Source: Clostridia bacterium (GTDB taxonomy: Bacteria; Bacteroidota; Bacteroidia; Bacteroidales; 4484-276). From it: DNA of 50,675 bases. The notes beneath the pieces were generated by a model. The model saw nothing but the letters and a program-made list of their open reading frames with translations, was not told the DNA's origin and ran no database searches. Position numbers and translations under genes: made by a program. The stretch spans positions 1 through 50,675 of the forward strand of contig SABY01000015.1 in the NCBI GenBank assembly GCA_009928785.1, given 5' to 3'. This document shows, in pieces, positions 8,604-17,058 of this stretch; position 1 is the first letter of the stretch; every line of letters begins with the position of its first letter.

Positions 8604-8756
8604 TTACCTTACCATAATTTTCCGTGCAATGGTAGCGCCGCATGAATACTCGCTCTGCAAAATGTAAAACCCTGCTTTCAAATGATCTAAAGGAAACCGG
8701 CAGGTATGCGACCGAAACTTTTGCGCTGCAACCAATTGCCCGTTTGAAATTCTTTT
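8604..8756 (-). pseudogene. Orphan T9SS type A sorting-domain fragment
   Basis: A minus-strand frame, closed upstream by a stop, encodes about 50 residues that include NGQLVAAQKF, LDHLKAGFYILQ and the terminal ARKIMVR before TAA (8606-8604). This order (NGQ turn, LkaGfYil strand, basic RKIMV end) is that of the second half of a type IX secretion C-terminal domain. The rest of the parent protein is gone. There is no start codon or signal peptide, so this is a gene relic. Confidence 0.65.
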
Positions 8757-9049
8757 TTAGTAAAGAGGATTCTTTTTGTCCTAATTAATTTAATTTGTGT
8801 ATTTTAGCTAAAATTTTGTAAAATGAAACTTTGTAGGTTACACCAACCTCAGAGAAAAGAAAAGAAATGTAATTACTATTAGTAAAAATACCAAAAGTCT
8901 TGCTGCAATAGGGATTTGAGCCACCCGACAAATAATTTTCAGAGATGATTTCAAATCGCAAACTTTTCATGTTAAACAATTGTTAAATAAGCAAGGCATC
9001 AATAATTTGTTGCATTACACACGTTATCTAAATCTATAATTTACTACCA
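8757..9049. other. A/T-rich intergenic stretch
   Basis: Only a weak 64-codon minus frame (8785-8979) without recognisable features is present. TATAATTT-like sequences just upstream of 9050 could be the promoter for the small gene that follows. Confidence 0.3.
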
Positions 9050-9223
9050 ATGAGCAAAAAAAGCAAAACTATTCCTGAAAAAAAAGCCATTACCTTCAAG
9101 TCGCCCGATGTTTCTAAAATGCAGGAGGTGGTCATTGATATGCGTACCCGCATCTACATTTCGCCCGATGCCGATCCTGAACAGGCCAAAGCACAATATC
9201 TGGCGCGGCTCCAGGCACGTTAA
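9050..9223 (+). CDS. 57-aa hypothetical small protein
   Basis: ATG 9050 to TAA 9221-9223 encodes a charged 57-aa protein. It starts with a lysine-rich segment (MSKKSKTIPEKK), continues with ITFKSPDVSKMQEVVIDMRT and ends with RIYISPDADPEQAKAQYLARL. There is no signal peptide or membrane segment. The codon pattern looks real, and the gene lies 45 nt before the LytTR regulator gene on the same strand, so the two are probably co-transcribed. I do not recognise a family with confidence. It could be a small accessory or regulatory partner of the LytTR protein, which is inference from position only. Confidence 0.6.
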   Translation: MSKKSKTIPEKKAITFKSPDVSKMQEVVIDMRTRIYISPDADPEQAKAQYLARLQAR

Positions 9224-9268
9224 CGTGCATTCCTTATCACTTTATTAATCAAAGAGCAGCAGTGGCAC

Positions 9269-10105
9269 ATGTTGAAATTGCTTAATAAACCCTACCCTTT
9301 CAACGACAACTTTAAGCAAAATGCGCGGGTGATATTTTTCATCAGCGTGGGTGTGTTTGGATTTCTGTTCCTTTTCCAGCCACTGCAAATCGACATGCTG
9401 GCAACACGCGACAAATATTTCCTGGTGATTGGGCTGGGTGTTATCACGTTTTTGTCGCTGAGCCTTAACTTATTGATACTCCCATCACTTTTCCCAAAGA
9501 TATTCATCCATCGCACCTGGACTATTAAAAAAGAAATCTTCTGGGATTTGTGGATTCTGTTCACTGTTTCGGTAGGATATTATCTTTATTACAAAGCATT
9601 GGGCATCATGATTTTTGGGTTTGAAATTATTATCAAACTCATTCTTATTGCTATCATTCCCACCAGCGTGCTGATCACCATCAACCGAAACCTGCTGCTT
9701 CGCACACACTTGCGCACGGCACAGGAAATCAACCGAAAGCTACACGATAACAGGGAGATAGCCGAAAAGCTGGTACATTTTGTCTCGGATTATCAAAAAG
9801 ATACACTTTCGGTAAAGGTAAGCCAGATACTATTGATTCGCTCTGCCGGCAACTATATAGAAGTGTTTTGGAATCAGGCTGCGGATGCCAGCCGGCAATT
9901 GATTCGCTATAGCCTTACCAACGCCGAAGAAGTGGTGAAAGAATACAAATTCATCATGCGCTGTCATCGGTCTTTTTTGGTAAATGTAAATCATATCGAC
10001 CGGGTGGAAGGCAACTCACAAGGGTACCGCATTTATTTCGACAAGATCGATTTTCCGGTTCCTGTTTCCAAAATTTACGTGAATAAACTACGCGAGCTGA
10101 TTTAA
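9269..10105 (+). CDS. Membrane-anchored LytTR-family DNA-binding regulator
   Basis: The 278-aa protein has about four membrane segments in its first 140 residues (VIFFISVGVFGFLFLF, FLVIGLGVITFL, DLWILFTVSVGYYLYY, IIIKLILIAII). A short linker is followed by a LytTR DNA-binding domain from about 175 to the end. Family hallmarks are IRSAGNYIEVFW, the FIMRCHRSFLVNVNHI strand-loop, and PVPVSKIYV near the C-terminus. Such membrane-LytTR proteins in Bacteroidetes lack a receiver domain and are thought to sense signals at the membrane and bind DNA directly. The target promoters are unknown. It follows the 57-aa gene by 45 nt. Confidence 0.88.
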   Translation: MLKLLNKPYPFNDNFKQNARVIFFISVGVFGFLFLFQPLQIDMLATRDKYFLVIGLGVITFLSLSLNLLILPSLFPKIFIHRTWTIKKEIFWDLWILFTVSVGYYLYYKALGIMIFGFEIIIKLILIAIIPTSVLITINRNLLLRTHLRTAQEINRKLHDNREIAEKLVHFVSDYQKDTLSVKVSQILLIRSAGNYIEVFWNQAADASRQLIRYSLTNAEEVVKEYKFIMRCHRSFLVNVNHIDRVEGNSQGYRIYFDKIDFPVPVSKIYVNKLRELI

Positions 10106-10226
10106 TCTCCCCCCATCCTACCCGGCCATCGGTACCTGTATTCCGGTTTTTCATCCCTGAACCTATTCACAGGCATCTATTTCGGCTGCTTAATCCCTTT
10201 TATTTTTTTCGTCCTTTCATGGACTT

Positions 10227-10234
10227 TATTTTTG
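10227..10234 (+). promoter_or_regulatory. -7 element of the nitronate monooxygenase-like gene
   Basis: TATTTTTG matches TAnnTTTG exactly and lies 21 nt before ATG 10256. A T-run about 19 nt upstream is a poor -33. Confidence 0.5.
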
Positions 10235-10255
10235 TGGTTTATAAAGATACCGAGT

Positions 10256-11410
10256 ATGATAAAACCACTTTTTATTGGAGATTTAAAAATCGACGTGCCC
10301 ATCATTCAAGGCGGAATGGGTGTGGCCGTATCGCTGTCGGGGCTTGCCTCGGCAGTAGCAAATCAGGGAGGCGCGGGAATTATTTCGGCAGCCGCCATAG
10401 GAATGACAGAACCTGATTATCGGAAAAAATTTCACGAAGCCAACAAACGTGCGCTACGTCGCGAGATACGCCAGGCTCGAAGCATGACCAAAGGTGTAAT
10501 TGGTGTAAACATCATGATGGCACTCACCGATCACGAAGCACTGATTAAAGCTGCTATCGAAGAAGAGGTCGATTTGATCGTAATGGGCGCCGGACTGCCA
10601 CTGCATATCCCGCGCATAATCGACGAAGCCGGCCTTAGCGGACATCACACCAAATTGGTAATAAAAGTTTCATCAGCCAAAGCCGCTCATCTCATCTTCA
10701 GGTATTGGGCCGAAAAATACAACACCGTTCCGGATGCTGTTGTAATAGAAGGCCCGATGGCAGGAGGCCACCTGGGGTTTGCCAAAGACAAACTGGGCGA
10801 AGACCGCGTATTACTAACTCAACTCGTAAAAGATACTGTAGCTGTGATGCAAAACTACCGAACGGCTTTCAACCGTAATATCCCGGTAATTGCTGGCGGC
10901 GGCGTGCATACCGGTAGCGACATGTACGAAGTGATGCAGGCCGGAGCGCAAGCGGTAAAGATCGGAACCCGCTTCGTTACCACACAAGAATGCGATGCCT
11001 CGGATGCTTACAAACAAGCCTACATCAATGCTAAAAAAGAAGATATCGTTATCATCGACAGTCCGGTAGGGCTGCCAGGCAGAGTGGTGAAAACCAAATT
11101 TGTCGAGCAAATTATGAATGGCGAAACCAAGCCCATCCATTGCCCGGTGAAATGCCTTAGCGGCTGCAACTACAAGGAAGCCCCCTACTGCATCGCTCTG
11201 GCGCTTTACAATTCCGCCATCGGCAACATGGATCATGGATTCGCTTTTGCCGGCTCCAATGCCTGGCGTGCCACCGAAATTAATACCGTAGCCGATGTGA
11301 TGAACGATTTGTTGGTGGGATATCATCACGAAGCGTATCGGCAGCAAAGAAAGAAGTCGGCAGCCAACAGCACTCAGCTTGCTGTTACTGATGCCCTATT
11401 CGCCATTTAA
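10256..11410 (+). CDS. Nitronate monooxygenase-family FMN enzyme
   Basis: This 384-aa protein belongs to the nitronate monooxygenase/2-nitropropane dioxygenase family, FMN-dependent TIM barrels related to FabK-type enoyl reductases. Seen motifs are VPIIQGGMGV at the N-terminus, GGAGIISAAAIG, VVIEGPMAGGHLG for FMN and substrate binding, IPVIAGGGVHTG and GAQAVKIGTRFVTT for FMN phosphate. A cysteine-rich segment (CPVKCLSGCNYKEAPYC) lies near the end. ATG 10256 is preferred to the in-frame TTG at 10232, because that TTG is part of the promoter element. The natural substrate is not shown by the sequence; detoxification of nitronates or a FabK-like role are both possible. It appears monocistronic. 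Confidence 0.85.
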   Translation: MIKPLFIGDLKIDVPIIQGGMGVAVSLSGLASAVANQGGAGIISAAAIGMTEPDYRKKFHEANKRALRREIRQARSMTKGVIGVNIMMALTDHEALIKAAIEEEVDLIVMGAGLPLHIPRIIDEAGLSGHHTKLVIKVSSAKAAHLIFRYWAEKYNTVPDAVVIEGPMAGGHLGFAKDKLGEDRVLLTQLVKDTVAVMQNYRTAFNRNIPVIAGGGVHTGSDMYEVMQAGAQAVKIGTRFVTTQECDASDAYKQAYINAKKEDIVIIDSPVGLPGRVVKTKFVEQIMNGETKPIHCPVKCLSGCNYKEAPYCIALALYNSAIGNMDHGFAFAGSNAWRATEINTVADVMNDLLVGYHHEAYRQQRKKSAANSTQLAVTDALFAI

Positions 11411-11518
11411 AATCATCTTCCTATACCCGGCTTTCAAAAACTACTATCCGAATTCTTCACCGGAAATCATTTACAGCAGCGGGTTGTGCGCCGGCACTCC
11501 CCTTCTATACTAACAGAA

Positions 11519-11554
11519 ATCGGCGCTCACCCTGAAATTAGGATGAGCGCCGAT
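11519..11554. terminator. Strong hairpin between convergent genes
   Basis: ATCGGCGCTCA (11519-11529) pairs perfectly with TGAGCGCCGAT (11544-11554), and the stem nearly continues through CCCT/AGGA. It sits between the rightward gene ending at 11410 and the leftward gene ending at 11585. There is no long T-run, so it may act as a bidirectional terminator or transcript-end stabiliser. Confidence 0.55.
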
Positions 11555-11584
11555 CTTCAACAGGCAGAGCTTAAAAACGATTAA

Positions 11585-12670
11585 TTAATCAAAAAGCTCT
11601 TTAAGTTTGTTTTGCAGGTCTTCGCCGCGCAGGTCTTTGGCGATGATGACTCCCTGCGGGTCTATCAGGAAGTTAGCCGGAATAGAGCTTACAGCATACA
11701 TGTTGGAGGCTTGGTTGTTCCAGTATTGCAAGTCAGAAACTTGTGTCCAGGTGAGGTTGTCGGCAGCAATGGCATCGAGCCACGATTGTTTTTTTCGGTC
11801 GAGCGATACGCCGAATACCGTAAATCCTTTGTCGTGATATTGTTGCCAGGCGGCTACCACGTTGGGGTTTTCCTGACGGCACGGGCCGCACCATGAAGCC
11901 CAAAAGTCGATGAGCACATATTGCCCTCTAAAATCTTCCAGCGAAACAGGATTTCCGGCGGTATCGTTTTGCACAAAAACAGGAGCCGGCTGGCCAATCT
12001 CAACACTTTGGAGTTTTTGGATTTGCTTATCGAGAATCTTAATGTACTTACTGCTGTCGAGTGCTGTGCCGTAGTTTTCGCGGGCTTTTTTCAGGTCGTC
12101 GAGGTTGTATTTGTACATATTGCTCACGATGATGTAAGGCCCCACCACCGATGTTTTTTGCGAAAGCGCATATTCTTTTACAAATTCATCCTGCGTTTGG
12201 TCAATCCGTTCGGCTTTAGTGCGTATAGCCTCGAGTTGTACGGTATCTCCACCGTCCATGGCAACACGAAACTCTTCATAAAGTTTCTGACGGTCATCAT
12301 CAAGGCGCGTCATCCTTTGGTTGAAATCTTCATAAATTTTTTGTGTAGCCGACCCGGTAATGATGGGTCCATCAACGGCACCAATAAATTCGACAACACC
12401 CGGCTCTAAAAAAAAGCGGTGCACCTGCTCATCAGCTACAAAGCTCAAGTAATATACTTCGGGCTGGCCGATGGTTCCTTCAAAAGCAAAGCTGCCATCG
12501 GTCATTTGTACCGAATCCACAGCCACCAGTTGGTTATCCACCACCTGCGAGAGCACCACCAGTCCGGGGGTTGCATTATCCAGCTTACCCGTAATTTTGT
12601 AATGATTGTCGGGGCCTGAGCAGGCAGCAAAGGTCATTACAAATAAAGCAATCCATAAAATGTTTTTCAT
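11585..12670 (-). CDS. Thiol-disulfide oxidoreductase lipoprotein (DUF4369 + TlpA/ResA-like thioredoxin)
   Basis: The N-terminus is a lipoprotein signal (MKNILWIALFVMTFAAC, lipid Cys 17). A DUF4369-type beta domain follows (about 25-110: YKITGKLDN, GSFAFEGTI, YYLSF). Next is a charged helical linker (115-220), and then a thioredoxin-fold AhpC/TSA domain with FWASWCGPC (Cys 261 and 264) and the cis-Pro segment SSIPANFLIDPQG. It probably reduces or rearranges disulfides in exported proteins, facing the periplasm. It lies 63 nt downstream of mreD on the same strand and may share its transcript, although the functions are not obviously linked. Confidence 0.9.
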   Translation of the reverse strand: MKNILWIALFVMTFAACSGPDNHYKITGKLDNATPGLVVLSQVVDNQLVAVDSVQMTDGSFAFEGTIGQPEVYYLSFVADEQVHRFFLEPGVVEFIGAVDGPIITGSATQKIYEDFNQRMTRLDDDRQKLYEEFRVAMDGGDTVQLEAIRTKAERIDQTQDEFVKEYALSQKTSVVGPYIIVSNMYKYNLDDLKKARENYGTALDSSKYIKILDKQIQKLQSVEIGQPAPVFVQNDTAGNPVSLEDFRGQYVLIDFWASWCGPCRQENPNVVAAWQQYHDKGFTVFGVSLDRKKQSWLDAIAADNLTWTQVSDLQYWNNQASNMYAVSSIPANFLIDPQGVIIAKDLRGEDLQNKLKELFD

Positions 12671-12733
12671 ACGTCTATTTTATTTCTATGTTTAAAAAAT
12701 TAATTCCTAAAATATTTGATAACTAACGGGGAA

Positions 12734-13240
12734 TCACTTTTTATCTTGTTTAACAAACAATAGTTGGGCTATTAATGCCAATCCCAACGTAACTGCAGAG
12801 CTGGCTAAAATGCGGCGGAGCGTCTGCAGGAAATCGTCGAAGGTGAAGGCTTCCACAAGAAACAGCACCGTGTGGTGTATCAGGATAAGGATCATTGCAT
12901 ACATAAAAAACCAACGAAAGCCCAGGTCTTTGATGCTTGGTGCTATGCCCGGCTCGTACTCGCGGGCGGAGCGGAGGATACGGATAGCGGCAGGTCGCAC
13001 AAAGGCTGTAAACACCGCCGCGGCTGCATTTATGCCCAAACTATTGGTAAACAAATCCACACTTATTCCCATGGCAAAAGCCGAAAGTAGCAACACCCAG
13101 CCGACGGTTTCGAAAGGCAGCAGCAGGATAAAATAGACATAAAACGCCGGATAAATATAGCCGCTAACGCCCACATTGGTAAACACCAGCACCTGCAAAA
13201 GCAGTATTGCTACAAAGCGTAAGATGTTGGTCAATAGCAT
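12734..13240 (-). CDS. mreD: Rod shape-determining protein MreD
   Basis: A 168-aa very hydrophobic protein with about five to six membrane segments (ILRFVAILLLQVLVFTNV, YPAFYVYFILLLPF, VLLLSAFAMGISVDLF). The motif GISVDLFTNSLGINA is typical of Bacteroidetes MreD. MreD is the inner-membrane scaffold of the elongasome, linking MreB/MreC to peptidoglycan synthesis. The gene begins 4 nt after the mreC stop codon. In related genomes mrdA usually follows mreD; here the next gene is an unrelated thioredoxin lipoprotein. Confidence 0.88.
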   Translation of the reverse strand: MLLTNILRFVAILLLQVLVFTNVGVSGYIYPAFYVYFILLLPFETVGWVLLLSAFAMGISVDLFTNSLGINAAAAVFTAFVRPAAIRILRSAREYEPGIAPSIKDLGFRWFFMYAMILILIHHTVLFLVEAFTFDDFLQTLRRILASSAVTLGLALIAQLLFVKQDKK

Positions 13241-13244
13241 GGCG

Positions 13245-14075
13245 TTATTCGGTTAATTGTTTTTTCTCAAGTTGCAGCAATTCGTCCCGCATCAGGTTTT
13301 TCACCACATACACATATTGCAGGCTGTTGTAATCTACCGAAAACCGAACTTTAATCTCCCAGAAGTTATCACCCGGAGCAGGGCTGAACTCTTCGACAGT
13401 TCCCAGCATTTGGCCTTCCGGAAAAATATGCGAATAGCCGCTGGTAACCACCGTATCGCCGATATGTATGCTTACGTGCGACGGGATGTCCACCAACTTA
13501 CCAAATCGGTAGTCGCGTCCGGGCCACGACATAGAGCCGGTTTGGTTAGAGTTTTTCAGTTTGGCGTTGATGCGTGTATTACTGTTGAGCATCGACATCA
13601 CCGAACTGAAATTCTGTGAAACCTCAATAATCTGACCGGCTACTCCGTTGGGCGCCAGCACAGCCATGTCGGGGCGCAAACCATGCCGGCGACCCTTGTT
13701 GATCTTCATGTAGTTGTTGCGCCGATTTATGGTATTGCTTATCACGGTGGTAGATATGTACTGATACTGCTGCCGGAAGAGGCTGTCGCCAACAAAAAAC
13801 TGTGCCGTGTCGGTGCGCAAGTAGGCTGATGGCAACCGGTTCGACAGGCGAGCGTTTTCTTCGGAGAGAATCTGGTTGGCATTTTTCAAAGTAACATAAG
13901 CTGTTATTTCATCCACCGTACTTAGCATGCCGCCGGTAATATCGCTGGTGGTGTTGATCATCACGCGTCGTTGGTAATAATTATTATTTACAACCAATAG
14001 CAAAGCCAATGCTTCGAGCAGCAGAAAGAGGAAAAAGAAATTGTGTCTCCACAGAAAAACGATCAGATTTCGCAT
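13245..14075 (-). CDS. mreC: Rod shape-determining protein MreC
   Basis: The 276-aa protein has one N-terminal membrane segment (HNFFFLFLLLEALALLLVV). A coiled-coil region follows, and then the periplasmic beta-barrel domain with MKINKGRRHGLRPDMAV, GVAGQIIEVS, FGKLVDIP and GDTVVTSGYSHIFPEG, all familiar MreC blocks. MreC connects cytoplasmic MreB to penicillin-binding proteins. It lies 36 nt after mreB and 4 nt before mreD, clearly one operon. Confidence 0.93.
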   Translation of the reverse strand: MRNLIVFLWRHNFFFLFLLLEALALLLVVNNNYYQRRVMINTTSDITGGMLSTVDEITAYVTLKNANQILSEENARLSNRLPSAYLRTDTAQFFVGDSLFRQQYQYISTTVISNTINRRNNYMKINKGRRHGLRPDMAVLAPNGVAGQIIEVSQNFSSVMSMLNSNTRINAKLKNSNQTGSMSWPGRDYRFGKLVDIPSHVSIHIGDTVVTSGYSHIFPEGQMLGTVEEFSPAPGDNFWEIKVRFSVDYNSLQYVYVVKNLMRDELLQLEKKQLTE

Positions 14076-14111
14076 AGCAGGTATTGCGACTAAGCGCTAC
14101 ATGTTCGCTTA

Positions 14112-15134
14112 TTATTTGATAAGGAACGTAAACTTATCGAAGTTTTTCAAAGCGATTCCTGTACCGCGGGCAACAGCTCTCAAGGGGTCTTCGGCTACGT
14201 GAATCGGAAGTTTTGTTTTAAGATGGAGCCGCTTGTCGAGGCCGCGCAACATAGAACCGCCACCAGCCAGATAAATGCCCGTGCGGAAGATGTCGGCAGA
14301 TAGCTCGGGAGGCGTCATTTCCAGTGCCTGTAGCACCGCAGTTTCTACTTTGGATATCGATTTGTCGAGGCAATGCGCTATCTCGGCGTAGTTTACGATA
14401 ATTTCTTTAGGGATACCCGTGAGCATGTCGCGGCCATGTACGGCGTAGTCGTCGGGAGGATTGTCTATCTCCGGAAGCGCGGCGCCAACTTCTATTTTGA
14501 TGCGTTCGGCGGTACGTTCGCCGATATTGATGTTGTGCTGTTTGCGCATGTATTCTTCGATGTCGGCATTGAAATCGTTACCGGCAATGCGGATAGATTT
14601 GTTGTTGACGATGCCACCCAGTGCTATTACAGCTATCTCGCTGGTGCCGCCGCCAATGTCGATGATCATGTTGCCGGTAGGTTCCAGCACATCGATGCCG
14701 ATGCCGATAGCTGCTGCCATAGGCTCGTGAATAAGCCGCACCTCGCGAGCGCCAGCCTGCTCAGCCGAGTCTTTTACAGCGCGCTCTTCTACTTCGGTGA
14801 TACCCGATGGGATACAAATGACCATTTTGAGCGCCGGCGGGAAAAGGGTTTGCCGGATGCCAATCATTTTTATCATCTCGCGTATCATGTATTCGGCTGC
14901 CTGAAAGTCGGCTATCACGCCGTCGCGCAATGGTTTGATGGTTTTTATATTTTCGTGCGTCTTGCCATGCATCATCTGTGCCCGTTTGCCCACGGCAATA
15001 ATCTTACCCGTGCTGCGCTCGATGGCCACGATGGAGGGTTCGTCCACTACAACTTTGTCGTTGTAAATGATGATGGTGTTGGCGGTACCAAGATCAATAG
15101 CTATTTCGCGTGTAAAGAATGAAAACAGTCCCAT
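14112..15134 (-). CDS. mreB: Rod shape-determining protein MreB (actin homologue)
   Basis: MreB forms membrane-bound filaments that position cell-wall synthesis. The 340-aa product has the actin-fold motifs AIDLGTANTIIIY (phosphate 1), IDIGGGTSEIAVI (phosphate 2) and IYLAGGGSMLRGLD (adenosine loop), plus VEERAVKDSAEQAGAREV and HEPMAAAIG. The N-terminus MGLFSFFTRE is amphipathic, as in membrane-binding MreB proteins. It is the first gene of mreBCD and has its own -7 element at 15179-15172, downstream of purH. Confidence 0.97.
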   Translation of the reverse strand: MGLFSFFTREIAIDLGTANTIIIYNDKVVVDEPSIVAIERSTGKIIAVGKRAQMMHGKTHENIKTIKPLRDGVIADFQAAEYMIREMIKMIGIRQTLFPPALKMVICIPSGITEVEERAVKDSAEQAGAREVRLIHEPMAAAIGIGIDVLEPTGNMIIDIGGGTSEIAVIALGGIVNNKSIRIAGNDFNADIEEYMRKQHNINIGERTAERIKIEVGAALPEIDNPPDDYAVHGRDMLTGIPKEIIVNYAEIAHCLDKSISKVETAVLQALEMTPPELSADIFRTGIYLAGGGSMLRGLDKRLHLKTKLPIHVAEDPLRAVARGTGIALKNFDKFTFLIK

Positions 15135-15171
15135 GTTTTTTTATAATAAAGAAGATTGTTTTTTAAAGTTT

Positions 15172-15179
15172 CAAAATTA
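15172..15179 (-). promoter_or_regulatory. -7 element of the mreBCD operon
   Basis: On the minus strand the sequence reads TAATTTTG, an exact TAnnTTTG match, about 38 nt before the mreB ATG. No strong -33 was seen. Confidence 0.5.
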
Positions 15180-15301
15180 GATAAAATAAGAGTAACCGAT
15201 GTATTTGTATGAAATTAGTCAATTAGCGTCTGGTAAAAATTCAGATTTCACGTAAGAAGCAGAGATGAGTCCAATTTTTTATTTCAAAATAATCAAACAG
15301 T

Positions 15302-15369
15302 CTCATACCTTTTGACACATTGATTTTTGAAATTTATTTGTGATTTGATTTTTTGTCATTTGTATTTTC
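15302..15369 (-). repeat. Dispersed A/T-rich repeat, copy 1
   Basis: On the minus strand this contains CACAAATAAATTTCAAAAAT followed by CAATG. Related blocks occur on the plus strand at 36929-36951 and 39925-39948. All three lie in intergenic DNA. Confidence 0.5.
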
Positions 15370-15382
15370 CGGCTCATCCGGT

Positions 15383-16909
15383 TTAGTGTTTAAAATGTCT
15401 AAAGCCGGTAAGTGCCATAGCCATGTTGTGCTTGTCGCAATAGGCAATGGTTTCGCTGTCGCGGATGGAACCTCCGGGCTGCACCACCGCGCTGATGCCC
15501 ACCTCCCGGGCAATTTGCACTGAATCGGCAAAAGGGAAAAAGGCATCGGAAGCCATTACGGCACCGTTCAGATCGAAACCAAAAGCCAGCGCTTTGGCAA
15601 TGGCCTGCCGCAGGGCGTCCACACGCGAGGTCTGGCCGGTGCCGCTACCCAGCAACTGCCCGTCTTTGGCCAGCACTATGGCGTTGCTCTTGGTGTGTTT
15701 CACGATTTTATTAGCAAAAAGCAAATCTGCTATTTCTTGTTCATTGGCCGTGCGGGTTGTAGCAAATTTTAAGTCGTCAGCAGTTTCTGTTTTGGTGTCG
15801 GGCTGCTGCGCCAGCACGCCATTCAGCGCCGATTTGAATCGCAAGGCCTGACGCGCGGTTTTTCTATTTATTAAAATGATCCTGTTCTTTTTTTGTTTTA
15901 ATGTCGCCAGTGCTTCATCGGAATAGGCAGGAGCCAAAATAATCTCAAAAAAGAGCTTGTTCATTTCCTGCGCCGTTTCTTCATCCACCGGCGTATTGGT
16001 GATAATGACGCCACCAAATGCCGATACCGGATCGCCGGCCAAAGCAGCTTTCCAGGCATCAACAATCTGTGGACGCGAAGCCAGACCGCAGGCATTGTTG
16101 TGTTTCAGGATAGCCACGGTGGGTTCTTCAAAATCATGGATCAATTCTATGGCCGCATCCAGATCGTTCAGGTTGTTGTAAGAAATTTCTTTGCCATGCA
16201 GTTGGTCAAAGTTGGCAGAAAGCTCGCCAAAGAAAAAACCTGTTTGGTGTGGGTTTTCGCCATAGCGAAGCGCCTGATGCGCGTTTATGCTTTGACGAAA
16301 AGTGTGGATGTAGGCTTCGCGGTTGAAGTAGCCAAAAATGGCGGTATCGTAATGCGACGAAACGCCAAAAGCATGGGCGGCAAAATGTTGCCGGTCGGCG
16401 CGGGTTGTGGCGCCGTTGTTTTGGGCAAGGATTTCCCGGGTCTTTTCGTACAGTTCGGCAGAAGCAACCACCAGCACATCAGCAAAATTTTTGGCAGCCG
16501 CCCGGATGAGGCTTATGCCACCGATGTCGATTTTTTCAATGATGGCCTGTTCCTCGTCGGTGGTGGCCAGGGTTTGCTCGAATGGATAAAGATCCACCAC
16601 CACCATATCTATTTCGGGAATGTTGTATTGACGCATCTCCTCGCGGTCGCCGGCCTCATCGCGACGTGCCAGGATGCCGCCAAAAACTAATGGATGAAGG
16701 GTTTTTACACGGCCTCCTAAAATTGATGGAAACGTGGTAAAATCTTCCACTGCAATGGCTTCTATCCCCAGGCTGCGCAGGTATTGCCAGGTGCCGCCGG
16801 TAGAATAGATCGTTACGCCGTAAGATTGCAAATCACCCAGCAGCCCGTCGATACCCGATTTGTCGAAAACGGAAATCAATGCAGTTTTTACCTTTTTCGT
16901 TCCTTCCAT
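15383..16909 (-). CDS. purH: Bifunctional AICAR formyltransferase/IMP cyclohydrolase
   Basis: PurH catalyses the last two steps of purine synthesis, formylating AICAR with 10-formyl-tetrahydrofolate and closing the ring to IMP. The 508-aa length is normal. The N-terminal MGS-like cyclohydrolase domain shows ALISVFDKSGI, YSTGGTWQYL and GGRVKTLHPLVFGGIL. The C-terminal transformylase shows LRYGENPHQTGFFF, ILKHNNACGLAS, AFGGVI and MASDAFFPFADSV, then VQPGGSIRDSETI. It lies just upstream of mreBCD in the same direction, an order commonly seen in Bacteroidetes. Confidence 0.97.
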   Translation of the reverse strand: MEGTKKVKTALISVFDKSGIDGLLGDLQSYGVTIYSTGGTWQYLRSLGIEAIAVEDFTTFPSILGGRVKTLHPLVFGGILARRDEAGDREEMRQYNIPEIDMVVVDLYPFEQTLATTDEEQAIIEKIDIGGISLIRAAAKNFADVLVVASAELYEKTREILAQNNGATTRADRQHFAAHAFGVSSHYDTAIFGYFNREAYIHTFRQSINAHQALRYGENPHQTGFFFGELSANFDQLHGKEISYNNLNDLDAAIELIHDFEEPTVAILKHNNACGLASRPQIVDAWKAALAGDPVSAFGGVIITNTPVDEETAQEMNKLFFEIILAPAYSDEALATLKQKKNRIILINRKTARQALRFKSALNGVLAQQPDTKTETADDLKFATTRTANEQEIADLLFANKIVKHTKSNAIVLAKDGQLLGSGTGQTSRVDALRQAIAKALAFGFDLNGAVMASDAFFPFADSVQIAREVGISAVVQPGGSIRDSETIAYCDKHNMAMALTGFRHFKH

Positions 16910-16955
16910 TTATTGATGTTATCTCTTTTATTATTAATAGAATAGCCAATGGGCG

Positions 16956-16963
16956 CAAAATTA
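16956..16963 (-). promoter_or_regulatory. -7 element of purH
   Basis: TAATTTTG on the minus strand matches TAnnTTTG exactly, about 47 nt before the purH ATG. The divergent permease gene has a GATATTTG at 17003-17010 in the same 150-bp region, so two promoters share it. Confidence 0.5.
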
Positions 16964-17058
16964 TCCAAAAAACAGCAGCCCGGATGTTTTTTTACGAAAA
17001 TTGATATTTGCAGAATCCATTACTTTTACCGTTCAAAAAATCATCGAACCCTTTCATT

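Noticed and set aside
8785..8979. 64-codon minus frame
   Set aside because: A/T-rich, no signal peptide or motif, and no continuity with the T9SS fragment downstream.
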